Shown here piece after piece: positions 22,908 through 32,197 of a stretch of DNA of 64,000 nt (positions are counted from its first letter, which is position 1; every line of letters begins with the position of its first letter). The translations under genes were made by a program, and so were the position numbers. Source of the DNA: Pseudanabaena sp. Chao 1811 (GTDB lineage: Bacteria; Cyanobacteriota; Cyanobacteriia; Pseudanabaenales; Pseudanabaenaceae); NCBI RefSeq assembly GCF_027942295.1, contig NZ_CP101416.1, positions 3,086,501 to 3,150,500 on the forward strand, read 5' to 3'. The notes beneath the pieces were generated by a model. It was given only the letters and a program-made list of their open reading frames with translations, was not told where the DNA came from and searched no databases.

Positions 22908-25900
22908 CTATTCCTGATTATATTTTTTGAAATTTTCGGCTTGTTCAAAAATCTCTTTAAATACTTCATCTTTAGGAACTGGTGGATAGTCGTTTTCGGC
23001 AAGGATGAGAATCAAATCTACTTTTAATTCGGCTTTGATATCGTCTCTTTGTGACCAGTCTGTATATTTGGCTTTGTCATCGACGATCGCTTTAACTTCA
23101 CGGGCAAGCTTAATTAGTTTGTCTTCTGGATAGGGGAACTCGTATTTTTGAGCGACGGATTTTAAAATGTCATAAAAAGCTTTTTCTTCAAAATTGATAC
23201 CTAGCTCGATAAAGGAATCACGCTCTCTTTGCAATTCTTTGAATAAGTCGGCAAATTGTTGAGCGACATCATCGAGGACATCGTTAGCAAAACCAATATA
23301 TTCTTTACGCTCGTTATATCTATCTACTAAGGCTTTGAGCTTTTTGGAAAAGTCGATCGCTTTGATTTTGTTGACGCGCTTATATTTGGCAATCGCCTTT
23401 TTTAAGAGGTTTTGCAAAAGTTTGATTTTCGTATTTGGCAATTTGATTTTGTCGATTTTTGCCATGTACTCATCGCTAAAGATGTCGATATCAGCTTCTT
23501 GATCATCTTGACCGAGTTTAAAGATTTCTTCTACACCGTCACTAACTAGAGCTTCTTTGATCATTTCCCTGACGCGCTCATTCATTTGGGAGCTATCGGG
23601 AGCATCGCCTTTGTTGAGTTTAAAGACGATCGCTCTGACCGCAAAGTAAAAATGGATATAGTCGCGTTCTAGTTCTGAAATTTGTTGGCTAGAGCAGCAA
23701 AGTTTATAGGCTGAACGTAATTTTTTGACCATGCCCATAAAGCGCTGTTCTAACTCATTGGTTAGCTGCACAAATTCGGCGGCGCGGTTGAGACATTGTA
23801 ATTTTTTTAAGGGAGTTCCATTAAAGAAGTCATCGCTATTAAATTGGATCAATAATTTGGCTAACAAATCTAGTTGATCTTTGACGATCGCAACGGCTTG
23901 ATCGATATCTTCAAAGTCATTTTCGCCAACGCTCGAATATTTCTTGAGCGCGAGATTCATACTGGTTTTGATGCCGATGTAGTCCACGACTAAGCCGCAT
24001 TCTTTGCCTTCGTAAACGCGATTTACTCTAGAGATAGTTTGGATTAGTGAATGTTGTTTAATCGCCTTGTCAATGTAGATGGTGTCTAAAAATGGCACAT
24101 CAAAGCCTGTCATCCACATATCGACAACGATCGCAATTTTAAAGTTAGATTTAGCATTCTTAAATTGCCGATCGAGTTCCTTGCGATTTTCCTTAGCGCC
24201 GATCGCATCGTATAGTTCTTTCGGATCATCCTTATCGCGGGTCATCACCATCTTGATTTTGGCGATTGGTTTGATTTCTTGACGTTCTCTTTCGGTGAGT
24301 TCTACGCCTTCATCACATTCTCTGGGTTCTGCCCATTGGGGACGCAGGGCAATAATTTCTTTGTAGAGGTTGTAGGCAATGGGGCGACTTGATGCCACAA
24401 ACATGGCTTTGCCTTTGATGGTTGCGCCTTCAGATACACGGGTTTCGTAATGTTCTACAAAGTCTTTGGCAACGGCTTTAAGGCGATCGGGATCGCCCAA
24501 GATTACTTCTAGATTTGTATTTGCCTGTTTGCTTTCTTCGATTTGATATTGATTAGTGCCTTCTTCAGCACATTTTTTATAATAGGCTTCTATCTCTTGG
24601 AGTTTGTCTTCTTTTAAGAGGACTTTGGCGGCTCTACCTTCATAGACAATGCGAACGGTGATTTCATCATCTACGGATTCTTTCATAGTGTAAGCATCGA
24701 CTACACCGCCAAATACTGCTAATGTTCCGTCAACGGGTGTGCCTGTAAAGCCGACATAGGTGGCATTGGGTAAGGAGTCGCGGAGATATTTAGCAAAGCC
24801 ATATTTTTTGTCAACGCCTTCTTTGGTTACTTTTGTTTTTTGATCGAGGTCGATTTGAGTGCGGTGGGCTTCGTCTGACATACAAATTACGTTGCTTCTG
24901 GTGGTCAGTAATTGCGTGTTTTCCGTAAATTTCTGCACGGTTGTGAGGAATACGCCGCCACTTTTGCGATTTTGAAGGTGTTTTTTGAGGTCTTCGCGGG
25001 ATTCTACGCAGATGATGTCTTGATCGCCGATGAAGCCTTTGGCGTTGGTGAATTGTTCGGATAGTTGATCGTCTAGGTCGGTGCGATCGGTGATCAGGAC
25101 GATGGTGGGGCTGGCGAAGTGGGTGCTTTTCATCAGCAAGCGCGTTAGATAGAGCATGGTGTAGCTTTTGCCGCAGCCTGTCGCGCCGAAGTATGTGCCG
25201 CCTTTACCGTCGCCGACTGGGTGCATATTGGTTTTGATGCTTTCAAATAGTTTGGTGGCGGCGTAGTATTGCGGATAGCGACAAACGACTTTTTCGTTTT
25301 TGGTGGAGGTGTCGGGAAAATGGATAAAGTCTTTGATGATGTCGAGTAGTCTTTGGCGGTTAAACATTCCCGCGATCATTGTATAGAGTGAGTCGATGCC
25401 ATCGGCGGATTTGCTATTGATGTCGGTTTTGCGCCAAGCATAGAAGTCATCGTAATCGGCAAAGAGTGAGCCGCTTTTGTTATTTACGCCATCGCTGATT
25501 ACACAAAAGGCATTGTATTTGAATAGTTCGGGAATGTCTCTTTGGTAGCGAACTGTGAGTTGGGTATAGGCATTTTTGATGGTGGTGTTTTCTTTGACTG
25601 CGCTTTTAAATTCGAGGACGACTAGAGGCAAGCCATTAATATAAACAATGGCATCGGGTATCCGTTTTTCATAGCCTTGGATTTCTAGTTGATTAACGAT
25701 TTTGAAGTTATTGTTTTTAATAGTTTGGTAATCAATCAATTGAATAAATAGGTCTTTTTGGTTACGATCTTCGCGTTTAAATAAAAAACCATCGGCGATT
25801 AATCCCATAATCGCTTTGTTGCTATCGTAAAGTGTGGAGCTTGGATAGGTTTCTAGTTGGCGAATAATGGTGGCAATTTCGTTAAGGGTGATGTCTTCGT

Positions 25901-26048
25901 ATTGATTGATTAGAAATGCTTTTAAGTCTTCTTTTAGTAAAACTTCGCTGATTTCTTTGTGGATATGCAAGCCGTTATGATGAGTTATTTGTTCGGTTTC
26001 AAATAATTCTAAGATGGCTAATTCTAGAGACTCTTCTGTGAATTTCAT
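22908..26048 (-). CDS. hsdR: Type I restriction enzyme, R (motor/nuclease) subunit, system A
   Basis: The protein has 1046 residues. The N-terminal nuclease domain has PDAIVYINGLPLVVLEFKSA (about 130-150), the PD...ExK motif. The superfamily 2 motor has Walker A GATGCGKSYT (near 290), DEAH in MSDEAHRTQ (near 389), motif III YVGFTGTP and motif VI QTISRVNRVY. It should translocate DNA and cut at a distance once assembled with HsdM and HsdS. It appears intact and full length. It starts four bases after the hsdS stop. The hsdM and hsdS genes of the same operon are both interrupted, so assembly is doubtful. Confidence 0.95.
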   Translation of the reverse strand: MKFTEESLELAILELFETEQITHHNGLHIHKEISEVLLKEDLKAFLINQYEDITLNEIATIIRQLETYPSSTLYDSNKAIMGLIADGFLFKREDRNQKDLFIQLIDYQTIKNNNFKIVNQLEIQGYEKRIPDAIVYINGLPLVVLEFKSAVKENTTIKNAYTQLTVRYQRDIPELFKYNAFCVISDGVNNKSGSLFADYDDFYAWRKTDINSKSADGIDSLYTMIAGMFNRQRLLDIIKDFIHFPDTSTKNEKVVCRYPQYYAATKLFESIKTNMHPVGDGKGGTYFGATGCGKSYTMLYLTRLLMKSTHFASPTIVLITDRTDLDDQLSEQFTNAKGFIGDQDIICVESREDLKKHLQNRKSGGVFLTTVQKFTENTQLLTTRSNVICMSDEAHRTQIDLDQKTKVTKEGVDKKYGFAKYLRDSLPNATYVGFTGTPVDGTLAVFGGVVDAYTMKESVDDEITVRIVYEGRAAKVLLKEDKLQEIEAYYKKCAEEGTNQYQIEESKQANTNLEVILGDPDRLKAVAKDFVEHYETRVSEGATIKGKAMFVASSRPIAYNLYKEIIALRPQWAEPRECDEGVELTERERQEIKPIAKIKMVMTRDKDDPKELYDAIGAKENRKELDRQFKNAKSNFKIAIVVDMWMTGFDVPFLDTIYIDKAIKQHSLIQTISRVNRVYEGKECGLVVDYIGIKTSMNLALKKYSSVGENDFEDIDQAVAIVKDQLDLLAKLLIQFNSDDFFNGTPLKKLQCLNRAAEFVQLTNELEQRFMGMVKKLRSAYKLCCSSQQISELERDYIHFYFAVRAIVFKLNKGDAPDSSQMNERVREMIKEALVSDGVEEIFKLGQDDQEADIDIFSDEYMAKIDKIKLPNTKIKLLQNLLKKAIAKYKRVNKIKAIDFSKKLKALVDRYNERKEYIGFANDVLDDVAQQFADLFKELQRERDSFIELGINFEEKAFYDILKSVAQKYEFPYPEDKLIKLAREVKAIVDDKAKYTDWSQRDDIKAELKVDLILILAENDYPPVPKDEVFKEIFEQAENFKKYNQE

Positions 26049-26695
26049 TTTTTAATTCTCCATTGTTGCCAGTTTTGAAAGTAATAAGTTTTTAAGAATG
26101 TTCAATTTTTGATTCTGCTCAATTTCACATTCAATTAACTTAATAACTTTGTTTAAATGACAATCATAGATTTTTAGAATATCCTTGGCAGGTTTAATAA
26201 TGATCATATTATTTAAGTAAGCCGTTGTCATACTTGGCACAGCAGAACCGACATCTAAAGAATTGAAATTAATTGATTTTAAATAGTAGTAAACATAGCA
26301 ACCACTATATAAATTTTTAACTATAGAATAAAACATTGTATCAACCGACCAAAAAGGCTTGTTTACAAATAAAATATTATTTAAAGAGCCTTTTCTTGGA
26401 ATTAAAATTGTTTGCTTATCATATAAATATTTATCTACATATCCCATAATTCCGCCTGAACCATACAAGGGGATTTGTCCATTTTGTAAATGCTTATAGT
26501 CTTTGCCATATTTAACTTCAATTAAATTCTCTAGTTTTGTAACTTCCCAACCTTTCGGAATCTCTCCCAATTCACTCTCTACCATTTCACCGCCATTTGA
26601 TTTATAAGGCTTTCCGTCTTCATCAGGAAACTCAAAATCAACAAACCATTGTTTATAAATCGCTTGAGCCGTTTCTTCTAACTTTTGATTCAGTA

Positions 26696-27723
26696 CAGTC
26701 CATTGAGGGATTAAGTAGTACAGTAACAACACTTAGTAAACCAATTTTTGAAGAAATCTTTTTCTAACAAGTAAGGGAAAACGTTGATTAAATGCTGAAG
26801 TAGTTTTTGAGAATGAGGTCTAAGCAATCTAATAAAATATTTGAGAACCGACCACATCATCTCAATTGGATTAAAATCAGGAGAATAGGTGGGTAAGTAC
26901 AAAATCTTAGCACCTGTCGCTGTAATTGCTTTTGCGACCCCCTCAACTTTATGGCAGTTGAGGTTATCCATGATGATCCTATGCTCAGGACGTAATTTAG
27001 GTACTAGGTCATCTTGGACAAAGGTGAGAAAATCTGCTCCTTTCATAGAACCCTGAATCGTTTTCAGGCAAACAATCCCATCAACTGAAATAGCGCCAAT
27101 TATTGTGTATTTCTGACCTTTGTAAAAGGGACGAAGACTGAATACTCTTTTGCCACATTCACTTCTTGCCACAGAGCGTTCCATCCCCTGCCATACTCCC
27201 GTTTCATCAATACAAATCAGATCTTCAGCTTTCACTTCATTCAATGCTTCCCAAAATTCACATCTTTGCTGTTGTACTGCCTCACTTTTTACCTTTTCAT
27301 GGCGATAGGTCTTTTTTTTAGAGTGATGTTATGCCTCTGGAAAAATCGGCACATGCTGCCTGTGGTCACTGATACTCCTGTTTGTTCTGCTACTTCTTCA
27401 CAGTACTGCCATAGTGTCCAATCTGGATGCTCTGAGACAATTTCGAGGATTTTCTCCTGATGCGCTTCGAGGGGACTTTTGATTGGACTACCTAATGGTT
27501 TGTGGTTTAGTTCTCCTGTCTCTCGGTATTGATTCAGTAGTTTTTGCACTGTTTTCGTCGCGACTTGAAATTGCTTCGCTACTTCCCGAATCGATGTATT
27601 TCCTGCTTCGTAGTTTGCTACGATCTTTTCTCTGAGATCTAGTGAGTAAGGTGCCATTTTTTACTCTCTTTTGGGTTTTGCTATCCTAGCTTATCTTGTA
27701 CTACTCTTTCCCTCAATAGGCTG
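26696..27723 (-). mobile_element. IS630-family insertion sequence in hsdS-A
   Basis: The element is 1028 bp. Its ends are imperfect inverted repeats (CAGTCCATTGAGGGATTAAG at 26696; the other end reads CAGCCTATTGAGGGAAAGAG). It is flanked by TA at 26694-26695 and 27724-27725, the hallmark TA target of the IS630/Tc1 group. It carries one transposase in two overlapping phases and looks complete. Confidence 0.95.
26711..27657 (-). CDS. IS630 transposase with programmed frameshift
   Basis: Frame A (27657-27289, 122 residues) holds the helix-turn-helix part (MAPYSLDLREKIVANYEAGN, VAKQFQVATKTVQKLL). It stops shortly after a run of eight A residues (minus strand, near 27312). A -1 shift there joins KKKTYRHEKV to the second frame, which runs to 26711. 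That frame carries the DDE catalytic residues in LICIDETG, IIMDNLNCHK and SPDFNPIEMMWS. Both parts are otherwise undamaged, so the enzyme is probably functional. The shift is inferred from the slippery run and family precedent. Confidence 0.9.
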
Positions 27724-29734
27724 TAAATTATTCAGCGCGATCCGATTTACCAATACATTGTATTCCTTGACAATTTCTCTCTGCTTCCCAATATCAGGAA
27801 CAGGAAGCTCCATATTACACATCTCTTCCCAACTGAAAATTTCTCTGACACTTCCGTAAGACATAAATCTTGCATAGCGATCAAATTCTGGTCTTCTAAA
27901 CCACATCATCAGATATTCGGGCAGCAATTTCTCTGTATTTACAATTTCAAAAACTGTATAAGCTTGCGAAACTAAGCCATGATCTTCATCTTCTAATAAA
28001 GCGATCGCTATTTTGTCGCCACGTCTTGAAGTATCAGGCACATAAGTAAATTGACGCTTTTTAACAATTTTGTAACTTCTAAAATCTGTGCCTACCGTAT
28101 TAGCAATTGATTGTATAAATACCTTTTGAGTTGAAACACCAAGCAAATTATCTTTTTTATCTTCTGTATTTCTGATGTCAACTTCACGAATATAAGCACC
28201 CAATTTTTTATAATTTGATCTCATAACCCAACTCCTTAAATACAGCCAGTAAATTCTTCTTAGAATGTTCTTCAGCCTTCAATAACTCCGTAAACTCTAC
28301 TTGCAAAGACAGCATCTTCTCATCAAAATCAATATTTTCATCTCGATTAATAAACTCAATATACTTACTCGGTACAAGCGAAAAATCTTTGTTTTTAACC
28401 TCATCAAATGAAGCACTATAACAAAACTCTGGAATATCTTGATAAGTTTTCTCATAATTAGTTGACTGCCAATTGTGGTAAGTCGTACTTATCTTTTGAA
28501 TGTCTGAATCAGCAAATTGTGTATATTTTTTCTCAAATGGTTCACCCATTTGGCGCAAATCCATAAACAGAATCTCATTCTCTCGATTTCTGTATCTTTT
28601 TAACTGCCCATTAAGTTCAACAGTTCGCGCCTTTTTATTTCTATTTAAAATCCAAAGCGTCACACTAATATCGGTAGTGTAAAACAAATTTCGAGGCATC
28701 ACTAAGATTGCTTCTACTAGATTATTCTCAATCAACTGCCTACGAATACTATACTCAGTCCCCCCACCCGACAAAGCCCCATTTGCCAAAATAAACCCCG
28801 CCACCCCATTCACCGACAGCTTAGACACAATATTCAAAATCCAAGCATAATTCGCATTCCCAGTCGGCGGCACATCATAACCCAACCATCGCGGATCATC
28901 AACTAACTCATTCGCCCCTCTCCATTCCTTCTGATTAAAAGGAGGATTCGCCATAATATAATCCGCCTTCAAATCCCGATGCTGATCCTTCCTAAAAGTA
29001 TCTTCAGGCACATCACCCAAATTCGCCGAAATCCCCCTAATCGCCAGATTCATCTTCGCCAGCTTATAAGTAGTCGCCGTATATTCCTGACCATAAATCG
29101 AAATATCCTTTTGATTACCATGATGGCTCTCAATAAACTTAATCGACTGCACAAACATCCCCCCCGACCCACAAGCAGGATCGTAAATCTTCCCCTTGTA
29201 AGGCTCGATCATCTCCGCAATCAAATTAACGATACTCTTCGGCGTATAAAATTCCCCTTTGCCCTTCCCTTCCGCCAAAGCAAACTTACTCAAAAAGTAC
29301 TCATATACCCGCCCCACAATATCCTGTTGCTTATCCTGAAGTGTATTAATGTTATTGATCGTATCCAACAAAGAAGCCAACTTACTAACATCCAGACTCA
29401 AACGCGAATAGTAATTGTCAGGCAAAGCCCCCTTTAGCGAAGGATTATTTTTCTCCACCGTAAACAAAGCCGTATCAATCTTTAGCGCAATATCAGCCTG
29501 TTTCGCGTTTTCCATCAAATAACCCCAACGCGACAACTCAGGCAGATAAAACACATTCTTCATGGTGTAAAACTCCACCATATCCAAATACTTATCCTTT
29601 CCCTCAGCGATCAACTCCTGCCGCCTCTCCTCAAACTTATCACTCGCAAACTTGAGAAAGATCAACCCCAAAACAACGTGCTTATATTCCGAAGACTCCA
29701 CCGAACCCCGTAACTTATTCGCCGAATCCCATAG

Positions 29735-30991
29735 CTGAGAACTTGCACCATTCTGGAAAGGGGTTGCAAAGAGAGTAAAGATGTGAAAAAAAGGGCGTAG
29801 TAGTAAATTAAATAACGATTATGGAAAGCATCGTTAAGCACGCCCAAGGTTTAGTGTATAGCCTAATTTGTCTGATGCCAAGTGTGTATCAAAAAGCAAG
29901 TCTGAATGCAATATTAGGGCTATTTCTGGAAGCGCAAGGGCATCCCTATCCAGAACATACACAGGTAAAATCAGCGAGTGCATTAAGCCGATTTCTCAAT
30001 CACTATAACTGGTCAACAAGAGGACTAATTCGAGCAACAAGGCTGTCAATTTTGGGGCAAATCGCCAAGCATCGCCCATCGAAGAGAGTGCCATTAAAGA
30101 TACTGATAGACCTGACCACCTTAGAAAAAAGCGGCAAGTTTTTACATTTGAGCAATCCCACCCCAAACGAACCAGACCCATGGGTGAGAATCCTCAACGG
30201 AAAGCGAGGACTACATCTGGTTGTACTGTATCTGGTCTATGGAGAGTGGCGCGTACCATGGAGTTTTAGAGTATGGCGCGGCAAAGGATACTCCAGTCCC
30301 TCTGACTTAGCTTGTAAGTTATTGGGGACAGTACCCAAGCAACTAACCCAAGGCAAGACTGTGATTGTCCTTGCTGATACTGAGTTTAGTACGGTGAAGT
30401 TTTTCAATGCTGTCCGCGCCAAGTCTTGGCGCATCGTTGTCGGTGTCCGCAACAATCGTAAACTTCAAGATGGACGTACCGTCAAACAACTTTATCCCCA
30501 TGGCAAACGTGGACAACTAATTTTACTGGAAGGGCTAAGTACGCCTTTGACGATCTCTTGGTTCTGGCTCAAAAGAGCCGATAGTAAACGGGAGTTACGC
30601 TTTGTGGTCTCTTCTCATCCTTATTCTGGCGCTTATCTGGTGATGTTAGGTCGTAAGCGTTGGGCGATTGAGGGATTCTTCAAAACCATCAAACATCGCT
30701 TTGGTTTGCATTGTTTTGGGCAATCTACAAAACTTGGCGTTTATCGTTGGCTTATCCTCTCTCTGCTTTCTTATCTTTTGGCTCATTGGATTGATCAATG
30801 GTCGTTTCCTCCCATCTTGGACTGGAAAGCTACCTGTGATTTAACCCTTTCTGTTTTATTCCCTTCTGTCCTTTGGTTGAAACTTCTCAGGTATCTTCAA
30901 ATTAGTGCCGATATTGCTGCTCGTCATGGCTTTGAAATTATTCTCAAACCCATTCCCACTTGACTCTTTCACGAATGCTGCAAGATCTCAG
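29735..30991 (+). mobile_element. IS4-type insertion sequence in hsdM-A
   Basis: The element is 1257 bp. Ends CTGAGAACTTGCACCATTC (left) and CTGAGATCTTGCAGCATTC (right, inverted) are imperfect inverted repeats. The 4-bp direct repeat ATAG flanks it at 29731-29734 and 30992-30995. It carries one intact transposase gene in the orientation opposite to hsdM. Confidence 0.92.
29821..30963 (+). CDS. DDE transposase (IS4-like)
   Basis: The 380-residue transposase has acidic residues placed as in IS4-like DDE enzymes: ILIDLTTLEK (first Asp), IVLADTEFST (second Asp) and KRWAIEGFFKTIKHRFG, with the Glu in an IEGFFK stretch comparable to the YREK signature region. No stop or frameshift is seen, so it is probably active. 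The exact subgroup (IS4, IS701 or related) cannot be fixed by eye. Confidence 0.88.
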   Translation: MESIVKHAQGLVYSLICLMPSVYQKASLNAILGLFLEAQGHPYPEHTQVKSASALSRFLNHYNWSTRGLIRATRLSILGQIAKHRPSKRVPLKILIDLTTLEKSGKFLHLSNPTPNEPDPWVRILNGKRGLHLVVLYLVYGEWRVPWSFRVWRGKGYSSPSDLACKLLGTVPKQLTQGKTVIVLADTEFSTVKFFNAVRAKSWRIVVGVRNNRKLQDGRTVKQLYPHGKRGQLILLEGLSTPLTISWFWLKRADSKRELRFVVSSHPYSGAYLVMLGRKRWAIEGFFKTIKHRFGLHCFGQSTKLGVYRWLILSLLSYLLAHWIDQWSFPPILDWKATCDLTLSVLFPSVLWLKLLRYLQISADIAARHGFEIILKPIPT

Positions 30992-31038
30992 ATAGAGTTT
31001 CTTCAATGCTTTTTTGTTTAGTTTGCTTTGCCATATCA

Positions 31039-31074
31039 GTTTTTAAGCGATCGCGTCCCCTAGCGAATAACAAT
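31039..31074. repeat. Solitary CRISPR-repeat-like copy before hsdM-A
   Basis: GTTTTTAAGCGATCGCGTCC followed by CCTAGCGAATAACAA matches the array repeat at about three quarters of positions, in the same orientation. It lies four bases upstream of the original hsdM ATG. The RM operon A therefore sits between the array at 22438 and this copy. Confidence 0.6.
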
Positions 31075-31181
31075 AATCTCTATTAAACCTCATATTTTGT
31101 TCATGGTCTAGATGAAATCTCTGAAGCTAGGAAGCTTATATGATACTTCTCAATAAATTCACTGTAGGAGAATCAGCGAAT

Positions 31182-31934
31182 TTATAACAAGGCGATCGCG
31201 CATAAACTTAGCGCTTCTGTCCATTCAACGATCGCACCATAACTATCGCCAGTATGTCCACCGATGCAACGATTGAACCAAGCACCAATTAACCACGCAA
31301 AACTAAAACCAATTAAGGTTAAGCCAATTCCTAAATACATAGATTGGCAAATATAGCTGATTATCAAATTGCCCATTGTTAATAAAATCGCCACTAGCCA
31401 CACTTGCCAATGATGCAAATCCTCTTGATGGAATTTGCCCTTACCGATCACTTTGAGATAGGGATAAACCATAATCGCCCTTAACTGTCCCCACCTTGCC
31501 CAAGCCCATACACTAGCTAAAATCCAAAAGCGCTGATCTCTGATTGCCGCAAGCGCAACTACTTTTAAGAATAAAATTGCGATCGCTGCCATTGCCCCAA
31601 ATGCTCCCGTATTACTATCCGCCATCACCTCAAGGCGACGATTCGGATCGGTGACTGCTAACCCATCAGCCGTATCCATAGCCCCATCGAGATGCAATCC
31701 CCCCGTAATTAATAGAGCTAATAAAATCGTCAGTAGCGATCGCAGATAAACGAATTCAGGCGCAGGTTTAACGATTCCTAGCAGCAGATCTAAACAGGCG
31801 ATCGCGCTACCAATCAAAATTCCAACCAATGGCGCATAGACAGCTATTCCCCGAAAATCTAATGCACCCTGTGGACTCAAAGGTAAACAGGTATAAAAAA
31901 TTAAGGCTGCTTGAAATTTCCGCCAATACTGCAT
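31182..31934 (-). CDS. cobS: Adenosylcobinamide-GDP ribazoletransferase (cobalamin synthase)
   Basis: This 250-residue polytopic membrane protein has the CobS signature GGLHLDGAMDTADGL (near 80-94) and FLKVVALAAI, with the conserved C-terminal RCIGGHTGDSYGA. It joins adenosylcobinamide-GDP to alpha-ribazole, the last assembly step of cobalamin (or pseudocobalamin in cyanobacteria), at the membrane. Length and topology are normal. No other cobalamin gene is adjacent, although the CbiX-like chelatase gene at 54111 belongs to the same wider pathway. Confidence 0.93.
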   Translation of the reverse strand: MQYWRKFQAALIFYTCLPLSPQGALDFRGIAVYAPLVGILIGSAIACLDLLLGIVKPAPEFVYLRSLLTILLALLITGGLHLDGAMDTADGLAVTDPNRRLEVMADSNTGAFGAMAAIAILFLKVVALAAIRDQRFWILASVWAWARWGQLRAIMVYPYLKVIGKGKFHQEDLHHWQVWLVAILLTMGNLIISYICQSMYLGIGLTLIGFSFAWLIGAWFNRCIGGHTGDSYGAIVEWTEALSLCAIALL

Positions 31935-32039
31935 TTACTAAAAACTCTAAAAATCAAAAAAGACACTTCGTATCCTTTCTAATTTAGCGTCAGTTCGATA
32001 AATGCGGAAAATGGCTGCTCGAAATCATATTAATTTGAG

Positions 32040-32068
32040 GGAGGGGCGGCACGAAGCGCCGCCCCTCC
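32040..32068. repeat. Near-perfect hairpin between cobS and the Ctp gene
   Basis: GGAGGGGCGGCAC and GCGCCGCCCCTCC pair with one mismatch around GAA. The right flank CTTACC...TTAGGACTACC matches the inner arm of the element at 15243-15374; no complete left arm was found. Confidence 0.55.
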
Positions 32069-32197
32069 TTACCACAATTTGTTAGGACTACCATTTAATT
32101 GACATTGAGGATAAACCCTAGGAGCGTTTTCGATCAAAGAAAGATTAGCTAGGATAGAGACAATAGTTTTTTTGCATCGAGAGTTTGCGTAGAGAGC

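Larger units (their letters stand above)
26052..28224 (-). pseudogene. hsdS: Type I specificity subunit, system A, interrupted by IS630
   Basis: The gene is split at 26694-27725. The 5' part (28224 to 27724, 167 codons) contains the first target-recognition domain (SYGSVREIFSWEEMCNMELP and IGKQREIVKEYNVLVNRIAL). The 3' part (26693 to 26052) holds the second (LGEIPKGWEVTKLENL, ending LKNLLLSKLATMEN). Deleting the IS and one TA restores ALNNLLNQKLEETAQAIYKQ without frame change, giving 380 residues, a normal HsdS size. The start overlaps the hsdM stop by 17 bases. Each half could at most give a half-subunit. Confidence 0.93.
28208..31034 (-). pseudogene. hsdM: Type I DNA methyltransferase subunit, system A, interrupted near its start
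   Basis: The body (497 codons from GTG 29701) has the N-terminal four-helix region, the AdoMet site in YDPACGSGGMFVQS and the catalytic ANPPFN. The true start is ATG 31034. The first 13 codons (MAKQTKQKSIEET) lie beyond the IS4-type element. Removing 29735-30991 and one ATAG joins EETLWDSANKLRGSVESSEY in frame, giving 521 residues. Restarting at GTG 29701 would lose only 24 residues, so partial activity is possible if the IS end provides transcription. It would methylate adenine at the site chosen by HsdS. Confidence 0.93.

Noticed and set aside
28979-29437. 152-codon plus-strand open frame
   Set aside because: It lies antisense to the well-supported hsdM-A coding region and has an Arg/Asn/His-rich composition typical of a shadow frame.
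29821-30963. IS4-type transposase as a type I RM accessory gene
   Set aside because: Inverted ends and a 4-bp target duplication show that it is an inserted element and not part of the operon.
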